Positions 36,173 through 43,793 of a stretch of DNA of 61,140 bases are shown in pieces; within the stretch, counting starts at the first letter, position 1; each line of letters begins with the position of its first letter. The notes under the pieces are model-generated. The model was not told the DNA's origin. It made no database searches and saw only the letters and a list, made by a program, of their open reading frames with translations. The stretch is from an uncultured Aquabacterium sp. Its GTDB lineage: Bacteria > Pseudomonadota > Gammaproteobacteria > Burkholderiales > Burkholderiaceae_C. Both the position numbers and the translations under genes were made by a program. The stretch is taken from positions 1-61,140 of the forward strand of contig NZ_CAJYGK010000101.1 of NCBI RefSeq assembly GCF_913773725.1, read 5' to 3'.

Positions 36173-37690
36173 TCAGGCCTGCGCCACCTCGACCCGTCGG
36201 CGGTGCGCCAGCACACGGCGCACGATGAAGGGCACGGTCAGCATCAGCGCGGTGCACACCCAGAAGCCGCGGGAGATGCCGCTTTCCACCAGGATGGACC
36301 AGTCGCCGTTGGTCATTGACAGTGCGCGGCGCAGGTTCTGCTCGATCAACTCGCCCAGCACGAAGCCGAGGATCAGCGGTGCCATCGGCATCTGCAGCTT
36401 GCGCAGCAGGTAGCCGGCCACGCCCAGCACGGTCATCAGCACCAGGTCGAAGGTGGTGGCGTGGATGGCATAGACCCCCACGGTGCTGACCGCCAGGATG
36501 CCGGGCACCAGGGCCCAGTTCGGCACCGACAGGATGCGGGTGAAGATCCGGATCATCGGGATGTTCATCGCCAGCAGCATGAAGTTGCCGATGATCATCG
36601 AGGCGATCAGGCCCCAGACCAGCGTGGGCCGTTGCTCGAACAGCGCGGGGCCCGGCGTGATGTTGTAGAGCGCCAGCGCGCCCACCATCACGGCCGTGGT
36701 GCCCGAGCCCGGCACGCCCAGCGTCAGCATGGGCACGAAAGAGCCGGCTGCCGAGGCGTTGTTGGCCGCTTCGGGCGCCGCCACACCACGGATGTCGCCC
36801 TTGCCGAAGGTGCCTTCGGTGTCGGTCAGGCGCTTTTCCATCGAGTAGGTCATGGCGCTGGCAATCGTGGCACCCGCGCCGGGCAGCACCCCGACGAAAA
36901 AGCCGACCACGGACGACCGCACCGTGCCCCACCACGTGTAGGCCATCTCCTTGAAGTTGAAGAGGTTGCGGCCGGTCTGCGTCACCATGGTGTTGCCCGC
37001 CACGACGTGCTCGATCATCAACAGGATCTCGCTGATCGAGAACAGCCCGATCACCACCGCGACGAACTGGATGCCGTCGGCCAGGTGGATGGAATCGAAG
37101 GTGAAGCGGTAGACACCCGAGTTGGCATCGATGCCGACCGTGGCGAGCGACAGGCCGATCACGGCCGCCAGGCCCGCCTTGACCGGCTGGTCACCCATCA
37201 GCCCGGTGAGGCAGGCAAAGGCGAACACCATCAGCGCAAAGTATTCGGCCGGGCCAAAGGCCAGCGCCCACTGCGCCAGCACCGGGGCCGCCATCACCAA
37301 ACCGGCAATGGCGATCATCGAACCCACGAACGAGCTCCACGCCGAGATCGACAGCGCCACGCCGCCCAGGCCCTTGCGCGCCATCGGATAGCCGTCCACG
37401 GCGGTCATGATGGCCGCGGCATCGCCCGGCACGTTGAGCAGGATCGAGGAAATGCGCCCGCCGTACTCGCAACCGAGGTAGACGGCCACCAGCAGGATCA
37501 GCGCCGACTCGGGCGGCAGGTTGAGCGCAAAGGCCAAAGGCATCAGGATGGCCACGCCGTTGATCGGGCCCAGGCCCGGCAGCATGCCCACCACGGTGCC
37601 GATGAAGCTGCCCACGGCAGCCAGCATCAGGTTCATCGGCGTCATGGCGACGCCGAAACCGGTCATCAGATGGTCGAGGGTGGAACTCAT
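36173..37690 (-). CDS. tctA: Tripartite tricarboxylate transporter, large membrane subunit TctA
   Basis: A 505-residue, roughly 12-helix permease that imports tricarboxylates (citrate-like) with ions, fed by the binding protein TctC. TctA landmarks are [17 protein letters not shown] near the N-terminus, GEYGG-like [20 protein letters not shown], and the inverted repeat [22 protein letters not shown] with [23 protein letters not shown] precedes the ATG. It is the last gene of tctCBA and is followed by a strong terminator. Confidence 0.95.
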   Translation of the reverse strand: MSSTLDHLMTGFGVAMTPMNLMLAAVGSFIGTVVGMLPGLGPINGVAILMPLAFALNLPPESALILLVAVYLGCEYGGRISSILLNVPGDAAAIMTAVDGYPMARKGLGGVALSISAWSSFVGSMIAIAGLVMAAPVLAQWALAFGPAEYFALMVFAFACLTGLMGDQPVKAGLAAVIGLSLATVGIDANSGVYRFTFDSIHLADGIQFVAVVIGLFSISEILLMIEHVVAGNTMVTQTGRNLFNFKEMAYTWWGTVRSSVVGFFVGVLPGAGATIASAMTYSMEKRLTDTEGTFGKGDIRGVAAPEAANNASAAGSFVPMLTLGVPGSGTTAVMVGALALYNITPGPALFEQRPTLVWGLIASMIIGNFMLLAMNIPMIRIFTRILSVPNWALVPGILAVSTVGVYAIHATTFDLVLMTVLGVAGYLLRKLQMPMAPLILGFVLGELIEQNLRRALSMTNGDWSILVESGISRGFWVCTALMLTVPFIVRRVLAHRRRVEVAQA

Positions 37691-37710
37691 GAAAGTCTCC
37701 TTGCCAGGGC

Positions 37711-38169
37711 TCAGCCCAGGAAGCTCAGCAGGCCAGCCGGCAGGATCACGTCGAAGACGCGGTCGAACAGCAGGAACAGGGACACGCCCAGGCCGAGGCC
37801 AGCCAGCGTGCACTGGCGCCAGGTGCCACCGAAGGCACGGCCCACCGGCACCGTCATCAACGCCGTCGCAATGACGAAGCCCAGCCACTGGAACAGCACG
37901 GCGTAGGCCAGCATGGCGCCCACCAGAGCGAGCACCTTCGTGGTGGCGGCGCCGAACAGGGGTTCGGGCGCGGCTTCACCCGGGGCGGCGTCCGGCAAGG
38001 GACGCACCGCCAGCCAGCCCCCCAGCACGGCCATGAGGCCGGCCATCAGCAGAGGAAAGGCCGCCGGGCCCACCGGCTCGTAGGAAATGGGGGCGACGTA
38101 GCCCCGGGCCAGCCAGCCCATGCCGGCCGCAATGATCAGGCACACAAGGCCCAGGACACGATCGCCCAT
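37711..38169 (-). CDS. tctB: Tripartite tricarboxylate transporter, small membrane subunit TctB
   Basis: A 152-residue membrane protein with four predicted helices: the N-terminal MGDRVLGLVCLIIAAGMGW helix, FPLLMAGLMAVLGGWL, and two at the C-terminus ending DVILPAGLLSFLG, a typical TctB tail. It assembles with TctA in the inner membrane. ATG 38169 fits family length. It lies 20 bases before tctA and 13 after tctC. Confidence 0.9.
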   Translation of the reverse strand: MGDRVLGLVCLIIAAGMGWLARGYVAPISYEPVGPAAFPLLMAGLMAVLGGWLAVRPLPDAAPGEAAPEPLFGAATTKVLALVGAMLAYAVLFQWLGFVIATALMTVPVGRAFGGTWRQCTLAGLGLGVSLFLLFDRVFDVILPAGLLSFLG

Positions 38170-38182
38170 GTCGAACCCCGGC

Positions 38183-39178
38183 TTACTTGTTGACGACCAG
38201 ACCCAGCTCGGCCGCCAGCTTGGCGTACTGATGGGTGTGGCGCTTGACGTAGACATCCAGCTCGACGCCGGTCAGGGTCATCGGGAACAGGCCGCGCTCT
38301 TCACGCAGCTTGGCGAAGGCCGGCGTGGCCATGGCCTTCTGGAACGCCGCCGTCCACGCGTTGAAGTCCGCATCGGCCACCTTCGGGCCCATGTAGAAGC
38401 CGCGGATGATGGGCCAGCTGATGTCGAAGCCCTGCTCCTTGGCCGTCGGCACGTTGGCCAGCTGACCGGGCAGACGCTGATCGGAGAACACGGCGAGCAC
38501 GCGGATCGGCGTGCCGGCCTGGATCTGGGTGGCCGCCTCGGCCGCATCGCCCGAGTAAACCTGGATGTGGCCGCCTTGTAGGGCCGTGACCGCCTCGCCG
38601 CCGCCTTCGAAGGCCACGAAGCGCATCGCACGCGGGTTGACGCCGGCCGCACGGGCTGTCAGGGCCGCCTTCATCCAGTCCTGGCTGCCCACCGTGCCGC
38701 CCGCGCCGAACACGACCTTGGTGGGATCCTGTTTGAGCACTGCAGCCACGTCCTTCAGCGACTTGTAAGGCGAATCCTTCTTGACGATGATCGCGCCGTA
38801 ATCGGCCCCCAGAGCGGCCAGCCAGCGCACGTCGCTCACGCCGTACTTGCCGAACTTGCCCTGCGCCAGGTTGAGCAGCGAGCCGCTCGAGAAGGCCACG
38901 ATGGTGTTGGGCTCGCCCGGGCGCTGCGCCACCACCGCGTTGTACGCCACGGCGCCGATGCCACCCGGCATGTAGGTCACGCGCATCGGGTCGCTGCTGA
39001 GCTTGTTCTCCTGCATCAGCGTCTGGGCCATCTTGCAGGTCAGGTCGAAGCCGCCGCCCGGCTTGGCCGGTGCAATGCACTCGCTCTTGTCGAGCGGGCC
39101 GGCCACGGCCAGGGTCGACGCCAGGGGCAACAGGGCCGCGCAGGTCAGGGCCGCGCGCAAGGTCAGGGGCAGGTTCAT
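38183..39178 (-). CDS. tctC: Tripartite tricarboxylate transporter substrate-binding protein TctC
   Basis: A 331-residue periplasmic protein. The signal peptide (TCAALLPLASTLAVA) is followed by a TctC/Bug-type Venus-flytrap with ECIAPAKPGGGFDLTCKMA at the binding lobe and YMPGGIGAVAYN. Bug proteins bind carboxylates; the neighbouring TctDE and TctAB suggest a tricarboxylate, but exact specificity cannot be read. AGGAG precedes the ATG. A 9-bp direct repeat lies 76-95 bases upstream. Confidence 0.93.
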   Translation of the reverse strand: MNLPLTLRAALTCAALLPLASTLAVAGPLDKSECIAPAKPGGGFDLTCKMAQTLMQENKLSSDPMRVTYMPGGIGAVAYNAVVAQRPGEPNTIVAFSSGSLLNLAQGKFGKYGVSDVRWLAALGADYGAIIVKKDSPYKSLKDVAAVLKQDPTKVVFGAGGTVGSQDWMKAALTARAAGVNPRAMRFVAFEGGGEAVTALQGGHIQVYSGDAAEAATQIQAGTPIRVLAVFSDQRLPGQLANVPTAKEQGFDISWPIIRGFYMGPKVADADFNAWTAAFQKAMATPAFAKLREERGLFPMTLTGVELDVYVKRHTHQYAKLAAELGLVVNK

Positions 39179-39253
39179 CAGCTGGCTCCTCGGGTCGCGT
39201 CCGGGGGGGACGCGTGTTGTGTCGATGTCAGGACACGAACTGTAGAAACCCGA

Positions 39254-39273
39254 GGCTTTCAACTGGCTTTCAA
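39254..39273 (-). promoter_or_regulatory. Candidate TctD binding site before tctC
   Basis: Plus-strand GGCTTTCAA occurs twice (39254-39262 and 39265-39273) with a two-base spacer, an 11-bp period. On the transcribed strand this reads TTGAAAGCC twice. OmpR-family regulators bind such head-to-tail repeats. TACAGT downstream (about 39240) could be the -10 of tctC. Confidence 0.55.
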
Positions 39274-39274
39274 T

Positions 39275-40771
39275 TCAGCCCGGGACAAACCCCAGGGCAC
39301 GGTCGCGGCCAGGAGCGCGCCGAGGCTCGGGCCACGACAGGGTGACGGCAAAGGTGCCGGTGGCCCGGGCATCGATCGTCAGCTCGCCGCCATGGCGTTG
39401 TGCAATGCGCCGGGCGATCGCCAGACCCAGCCCGGCGCCACCCCGGCGGGCGCCCTGGCCGCGGACGAAGCGGCCGGCATCGGGGCCGGCATCGGGGCCG
39501 GTCCCGGCGCCTTCACCGCTGAGCTGACGAAACAGCGCTTCGGGCACGGGGTCGCCCTCGCTGATGACGGTGATGGCCCAGCCGGGCCGTACGCCTTCCA
39601 CCCGGTGCGCACTGGCCGTGACCGGCGTGCCCGCATGCCCGTAGCGCAAGGCGTTGTCGAGCAGATTGGACAGGGCCTCTCGCCACAGCGTGGCGTCCCC
39701 CTGGGCGGGCAGTTCGTCGGGCCCCTCGACACCCAGGTCGATGCGACGCTGACGCGCCCGCATCAGCAGGGGGCGGACCGCCTGTCGCAACAGCTCGGCC
39801 AGGTCGAAATCGGCCCAGTGCGGCTCGGTGGCGTCGCTGCGTGCCAGGCTCAGCAACTGGTTGGTGCTGCGCGTCGCGGCATCGATCTGGTCGACGATGG
39901 CCTGCAGGCTGTCGCGCAACTCGCCCGCCTGTTCGGGGTCTCCCATGGGTTGGCTCGGATCCGGCAGCAGGCGCAAGGCATAGTCGGCCTGCGTGCGCAG
40001 GGTGGTCAGCGGCGTGCGCAGCTGATGCGAGGCATCGTCCAGAAACTGGCGTTGCTGGTCGGCCAGAGCCTGCCGGCGTGCCATCTGGGTGTTGACCGCC
40101 TGCACCAGCGGCTGCACATCCCGAGGCAGATCGGGCGCGTCCAGCGGCGAAACATCGGCCGGGTGGCGCTGCCGCACCTCGGCCTCCAGCCGCCGGAAGG
40201 GCCGCAACACCCAGGACACGACCCCCACAACGATGCCGATCAGCGCCAGCAGCACGGCAATGGCCCGCACCAGGCTGGTCCGCACGAACTGCGCCGCCGA
40301 CTGTTCGCGCGACAGCGCCTGCTCGGCCACCTGGATCACGACCGGTGTGACGGGCCCGGCGTCGCCCTGCAGCCGCACATGGGTGAGCAGCGCGCCCATG
40401 CGCACGCGCTCGCCGAGGTAATCTGCGTCGGAGAACACCGGCACGCCCGGTTGCAGCAGCCGCCCCTCGGGCACGGGCAGATCGAGGTTGCCCACCTCCA
40501 CCAGCCCGTCGCGGGAGGCCACACGAAAGTACACGTGCCCGGTGGCCGTGAGCTCGAGCAGTTCGAACAGGCGGTAAGGCAGCTCCACCGCCAGGCCGCC
40601 CGAGGCCGTCGAGATGTTGGCCTCGATGGCCTTGAGCGCACCGCGAATCGAGCGGTCGTAGGCGCTGTTGGCCGCGGCCTGGGCCTCGCGGTGGGTGGAC
40701 CAGAGCTCGGCGGCCGTGATCAGCAGCGTCAGCGGCAAAAGGCACCACAGCAGCCGCTGGCGCAGGCTCAT
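39275..40771 (-). CDS. tctE: Sensor histidine kinase TctE
   Basis: A 498-residue kinase. TM1 is at about 7-21, the periplasmic sensor at about 25-165 (2CSK_N type) and TM2 at about 168-188. HAMP-like and HisKA regions follow with SHQLRTPLTTL (His249), then the HATPase domain with N box LSNLLDNALRYG and GAGLGLAIARRIAQRHGG. It presumably senses extracellular tricarboxylate and phosphorylates TctD. ATG 40771 is chosen; an ATG at 40807 would overlap tctD and adds an unlikely WKW-rich start. A 12-bp tandem duplication at 39473-39496 gives repeated GPDA in the ATP-lid region. Confidence 0.9.
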   Translation of the reverse strand: MSLRQRLLWCLLPLTLLITAAELWSTHREAQAAANSAYDRSIRGALKAIEANISTASGGLAVELPYRLFELLELTATGHVYFRVASRDGLVEVGNLDLPVPEGRLLQPGVPVFSDADYLGERVRMGALLTHVRLQGDAGPVTPVVIQVAEQALSREQSAAQFVRTSLVRAIAVLLALIGIVVGVVSWVLRPFRRLEAEVRQRHPADVSPLDAPDLPRDVQPLVQAVNTQMARRQALADQQRQFLDDASHQLRTPLTTLRTQADYALRLLPDPSQPMGDPEQAGELRDSLQAIVDQIDAATRSTNQLLSLARSDATEPHWADFDLAELLRQAVRPLLMRARQRRIDLGVEGPDELPAQGDATLWREALSNLLDNALRYGHAGTPVTASAHRVEGVRPGWAITVISEGDPVPEALFRQLSGEGAGTGPDAGPDAGRFVRGQGARRGGAGLGLAIARRIAQRHGGELTIDARATGTFAVTLSWPEPRRAPGRDRALGFVPG

Positions 40772-40784
40772 GGTGCGCCCGGGC

Positions 40785-41453
40785 TCACGCTGCCATTTCC
40801 AGCGCATAACCCAGTCCGCGGTAGGTGACGATGGCCAGGCCCGAGCCTTCCAGCCGCTTGCGCAGCCGGTGCACCAGCACCTCGATCACATCGGGCAGCA
40901 CGTCGTCCTGGTCGGAAAACACGCGCGCGATGATCTGCGTCTTGGACATGGGCTCGCCAGCCCGTTGGATCAGGGCACGCAGCACCGCGTGCTCGCGCGG
41001 CGACAGGTGCAGCGGCGCGTCGGCCAGCGTGAACTGGCGGCTGGCCGTGTCGTACTGCAGGGGGCCGCAGGCCAGGCGGGGGTTGTCGGCACCGCGGGCG
41101 CGGCGCACCAGCGCCATCAGCCGGGCCTCGAGCTCTTCCAGCGCGAACGGCTTGGCCAGGAAGTCGTCGGCGCCCTGGTTGAGCGCCTGCACGCGCTCGG
41201 CCAGCGAGTCGCGTGCGGTCAGGATCAGCACCGGCAGGCGCCGGTCCCGGGCGCGCAGGCGCTGCAGCAGCTGGCGCCCGGTCAGGCCCGGCAGGCCGAG
41301 GTCGAGGATGAGCGCGTCGTAGTCGCCGTCATCCAGCGCACGCTCGGCCAGCTGGCCGTCGTCCACCCAGTCGACCTGGGTGCCCGACTGGGAAAGGGCC
41401 TTGGACAGCCACTCGCCCAGCGCGTGCTCGTCTTCTGCCAGCAGGACCCGCAT
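40785..41453 (-). CDS. tctD: OmpR-family response regulator TctD
   Basis: A 222-residue regulator. The receiver has LLAEDEHALGEWL and phospho-acceptor Asp51 in LILDLGLPGLTGR. The C-terminal OmpR/PhoB winged helix includes LSPREHAVLRALIQRAGEP and VIEVLVHRLRKRLEGSG, ending in IVTYRGLGYAL. It is paired with tctE, which begins 13 bases downstream, and probably activates tctCBA. It starts only 12 bases after aroG, without a clear Shine-Dalgarno. Confidence 0.93.
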   Translation of the reverse strand: MRVLLAEDEHALGEWLSKALSQSGTQVDWVDDGQLAERALDDGDYDALILDLGLPGLTGRQLLQRLRARDRRLPVLILTARDSLAERVQALNQGADDFLAKPFALEELEARLMALVRRARGADNPRLACGPLQYDTASRQFTLADAPLHLSPREHAVLRALIQRAGEPMSKTQIIARVFSDQDDVLPDVIEVLVHRLRKRLEGSGLAIVTYRGLGYALEMAA

Positions 41454-41465
41454 GGTGCGTGTCGG

Positions 41466-42584
41466 TCAGCGCGCGCGGCGGGCCGCCACGGCGCTGGCCA
41501 GCACCTCCAGCACCTTCTCCGAATCGTCCCAGCCGATGCAGGCGTCGGTGATGGACTGGCCATAGCACAGCTGCTTCGGGTCGTCCTTGCCCGGGGTGAA
41601 CTTCTGGGCGCCGGCCTGCAGGTGGCTTTCCACCATCACGCCGAAGACCTGATGCGAACCACCGCGGACCTGGCCCGCGATGTCCTCGGCCACCAGCACC
41701 TGGCGCTCGTGCTGCTTGGAGCTGTTGGCGTGCGAGAAGTCGACCATCAGCGACGGGCGCAGCTTGGCGGCTTCCAGGTCCTTGCAGGCCGCGGCCACGC
41801 TGGCGGCGTCGTAGTTCGGCGCCTTGCCACCGCGCAGGATCACGTGGCAGTCGGGGTTGCCGGCGGTCTCGACGATGGCGACCTGGCCGTTCTTGTGCAC
41901 CGACAGGAAGTGGTGCGGACGGGCCGCAGCCTGGATGGCGTCGGTCGCGATCTTGATGTTGCCGTCGGTGCCGTTCTTGAAGCCGATCGGGGCCGAGATG
42001 CCCGACGACAGCTCGCGGTGCACCTGGCTTTCGGTGGTGCGGGCACCGATGGCGCCCCAGCTGATCAGGTCACCGATGTACTGCGGCGAGATCACGTCGA
42101 GGAACTCGCTGGCCGCCGGCATGCCCATGCGGTTGATCTCGAGCAGCAGCTGGCGCGCCATGCGCAGGCCTTCGTCGATCTTGAACGACTCGTCCATGTA
42201 CGGGTCGTTGATCAGGCCCTTCCAGCCCACGGTGGTGCGTGGCTTCTCGAAGTACACGCGCATCACGACTTCCAGCGTGTCGGCGTACTTTTCGCGCAGC
42301 GGCAGCAGGCGGCGGGCGTAGTCGATCGCCGCAGCCGGATCGTGGATGGAACACGGGCCGATGACAACGAGCAGGCGGTCGTCCTGGCCGTGGATGATCT
42401 GCCCGATCTTGCGGCGGGTGTCGGCGACGAGCGCTTCGACCGGCGTGCCGGAGATGGGGAAGAAGCGGATGAGGTGCTCAGGCGGGGGCAGCGGGGTCAC
42501 GTTCTTGATCCGTTGGTCGTCCGTCATGGACGTGGCGTCGGCGGGCGGGACCCAGCCTGCGGCGGCGCTGGTGGAGGCATTCAT
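41466..42584 (-). CDS. aroG: 3-deoxy-7-phosphoheptulonate (DAHP) synthase, AroG type
   Basis: First enzyme of the shikimate pathway; condenses phosphoenolpyruvate with erythrose 4-phosphate. The 372 residues match the type I AroFGH family, with LLVVIGPCSIHDP, VMRVYFEKPRTTVGWKGLINDP, the SWGAIGARTTESQVHRE block, and LMVDFSHANSSKQ with catalytic Lys and metal ligands. Which aromatic amino acid inhibits it cannot be told. It is preceded by an attenuator whose leader peptide has Phe, Tyr and Trp codons, implying control by all three charged tRNAs. Confidence 0.96.
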   Translation of the reverse strand: MNASTSAAAGWVPPADATSMTDDQRIKNVTPLPPPEHLIRFFPISGTPVEALVADTRRKIGQIIHGQDDRLLVVIGPCSIHDPAAAIDYARRLLPLREKYADTLEVVMRVYFEKPRTTVGWKGLINDPYMDESFKIDEGLRMARQLLLEINRMGMPAASEFLDVISPQYIGDLISWGAIGARTTESQVHRELSSGISAPIGFKNGTDGNIKIATDAIQAAARPHHFLSVHKNGQVAIVETAGNPDCHVILRGGKAPNYDAASVAAACKDLEAAKLRPSLMVDFSHANSSKQHERQVLVAEDIAGQVRGGSHQVFGVMVESHLQAGAQKFTPGKDDPKQLCYGQSITDACIGWDDSEKVLEVLASAVAARRAR

Positions 42585-42631
42585 CGGTCTTCTTCCTTCT
42601 GGGCTGATGCAGTCGTGTAAGGGGGCGGACG

Positions 42632-42662
42632 AAAAAAAACCGCCGGTGGGGACCGGCGGTTT
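42632..42662 (-). terminator. Attenuator terminator before aroG
   Basis: On the minus strand AAACCGCCGGT (42662-42652) pairs perfectly with ACCGGCGGTTT (42647-42637) around a CCCC loop, followed by a run of eight T. It stands between the leader peptide stop and the aroG start, so it can only cut transcription short of aroG. Confidence 0.92.
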
Positions 42663-42685
42663 CGTCAGGATTCGGTGTGGTTCGC

Positions 42686-42760
42686 TCAGCAGCTTCCCAC
42701 TCCTGCGCCGGTGTGTGGCGGGAGTTCAAAGAAGTACCAGTAAAAGCGGACCGTGTTCAT
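42686..42760 (-). CDS. Aromatic-codon leader peptide of the aroG attenuator
   Basis: A 24-residue open frame, MNTVR-FYWYFF-ELPPHTGAGVGSC, with six consecutive aromatic codons (42728-42745) and a TGA at 42686-42688. The codons just after the run (42717-42724, CTCCCGCC) can pair with 42700-42709 (GGCG-CA-GGAG) as a protector hairpin. Part of that arm, ACCGGCG at 42706-42712, is complementary to the terminator's left arm (42652-42658). A ribosome stalled on the aromatic codons would cover the first arm, free ACCGGCG to pair with the terminator arm, and allow read-through into aroG. No Shine-Dalgarno is present. Confidence 0.88.
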   Translation of the reverse strand: MNTVRFYWYFFELPPHTGAGVGSC

Positions 42761-42767
42761 GCCCAAG

Positions 42768-42798
42768 AATGTAGCACGACACCTCGGGGTGCAGGCAA
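42768..42798 (-). promoter_or_regulatory. Candidate promoter of the aroG leader
   Basis: Minus-strand TACATT (42768-42773) is preceded by TGC (42774-42776), an extended -10. A weak TTGCCT (42793-42798) lies 19 bp upstream. Seven bases separate the hexamer from the leader peptide ATG, so the mRNA may be leaderless. Confidence 0.45.
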
Positions 42799-42927
42799 GC
42801 AGTTTTTTACGGGTCTCATGGCAAGCGGCCTGCGCGCGCACCACGACGCAGCCCCGGATCGCCACTTCGGTGCACCCGGACCGACCACGGCATGGCACGG
42901 AACTCGCATCGGTTGCGACACCGAAAC

Positions 42928-42943
42928 CTGACCACTCGGTCAA
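42928..42943. promoter_or_regulatory. RutR-like operator before the ABC transporter operon
   Basis: CTGACCACTCGGTCAA agrees with the RutR consensus TTGACCA-NN-TGGTCAA at 12 of 14 specified positions. It lies 15 bases before the ATPase start codon, where bound repressor would block transcription. The last gene of this operon encodes a RutR-like protein. Confidence 0.65.
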
Positions 42944-42958
42944 CTTCCTGGCCACGCC

Positions 42959-43783
42959 ATGAATGCACCAGAGATGCTCGCCACGCTGACCCCGTCGCCC
43001 CGGCCCGCCTATGGCCCGCCGGCCGTGCAGATCCAGAACGCCAGCGTCGTCTACCCCGCTGCCGACGCGCCGGTGCGCGCGCTGCACGAAGTCAACCTCG
43101 ACATCCAGCAGGGTGAGTTCATCTCGCTGATCGGCCCCTCGGGCTGCGGCAAGACCACGCTGCTGCGCGTCATCGCCGACCTCGAACCCATCACGGCCGG
43201 CACCGTGCTGGTCAACGGCCTGAGCCCGCACGATGCCCGGCTTGCACGGGCCTATGGCTACGTGTTCCAGGCCCCGGCCCTGCTGCCCTGGCGCACCGTG
43301 CTGTCCAACGTCATGCTGCCACTGGAGATCCAGGGCCGCCTGCCCGAGGCCGCGCGCGAGATCGCCCGCGAGCAGCTTGCCCGCGTCGGCCTGGCCCAGT
43401 TCGAGAAAAAGTACCCGTGGCAGCTTTCGGGCGGCATGCAGCAGCGCGTGTCGATTGCGCGCGCGCTCGGCTTCCAGCCCCGTCTGCTGATGATGGACGA
43501 GCCCTTCGGCGCGCTGGACGAGATCACACGCGATGACCTCAACGTGCACCTGCAGGACCTGTGGCGCCGCGAGCAGCGCACCGTGGTCTTCGTGACCCAC
43601 TCGATCGCCGAGGCGGTGTACCTGTCCACCCGCATCGTGGTGATGTCGCCGCGGCCCGGGCGCATCGTCAAGGTGATCGACTCGCCGCTGCCGGCCGAGC
43701 GCACGCTGGCGCTGCGCGACACGCCCGAGTTCATGGCGCTGGCGCACGAGGTGCGCGAGGCGCTGGCCGATGGCCACCACTGA
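42959..43783 (+). CDS. ABC transporter ATP-binding protein (NitT/TauT type)
   Basis: A 274-residue ATPase with Walker A GPSGCGKTT, Q-loop VFQAPALLPWR (the LLPW is typical of the nitrate/sulfonate/taurine branch), signature LSGGMQQR and Walker B LLMMDEPFGALD. It energises import with the two permeases encoded downstream. Neighbouring pyrimidine-degradation genes and a RutR-type operator suggest that uracil/thymine or a related pyrimidine is the substrate. This is inference. No Shine-Dalgarno is evident before the ATG. Confidence 0.93.
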   Translation: MNAPEMLATLTPSPRPAYGPPAVQIQNASVVYPAADAPVRALHEVNLDIQQGEFISLIGPSGCGKTTLLRVIADLEPITAGTVLVNGLSPHDARLARAYGYVFQAPALLPWRTVLSNVMLPLEIQGRLPEAAREIAREQLARVGLAQFEKKYPWQLSGGMQQRVSIARALGFQPRLLMMDEPFGALDEITRDDLNVHLQDLWRREQRTVVFVTHSIAEAVYLSTRIVVMSPRPGRIVKVIDSPLPAERTLALRDTPEFMALAHEVREALADGHH

Positions 43784-43793
43784 AAGGACGGCG

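Noticed and set aside
36461..37906. 481-codon frame antisense to tctA
   Set aside because: Shadow frame rich in His, Arg and Gln; tctA is unmistakable on the other strand.
40772..40807. Alternative tctE start at 40807 overlapping tctD
   Set aside because: No ribosome site, and the added residues are unlike the N-terminus of TctE kinases.
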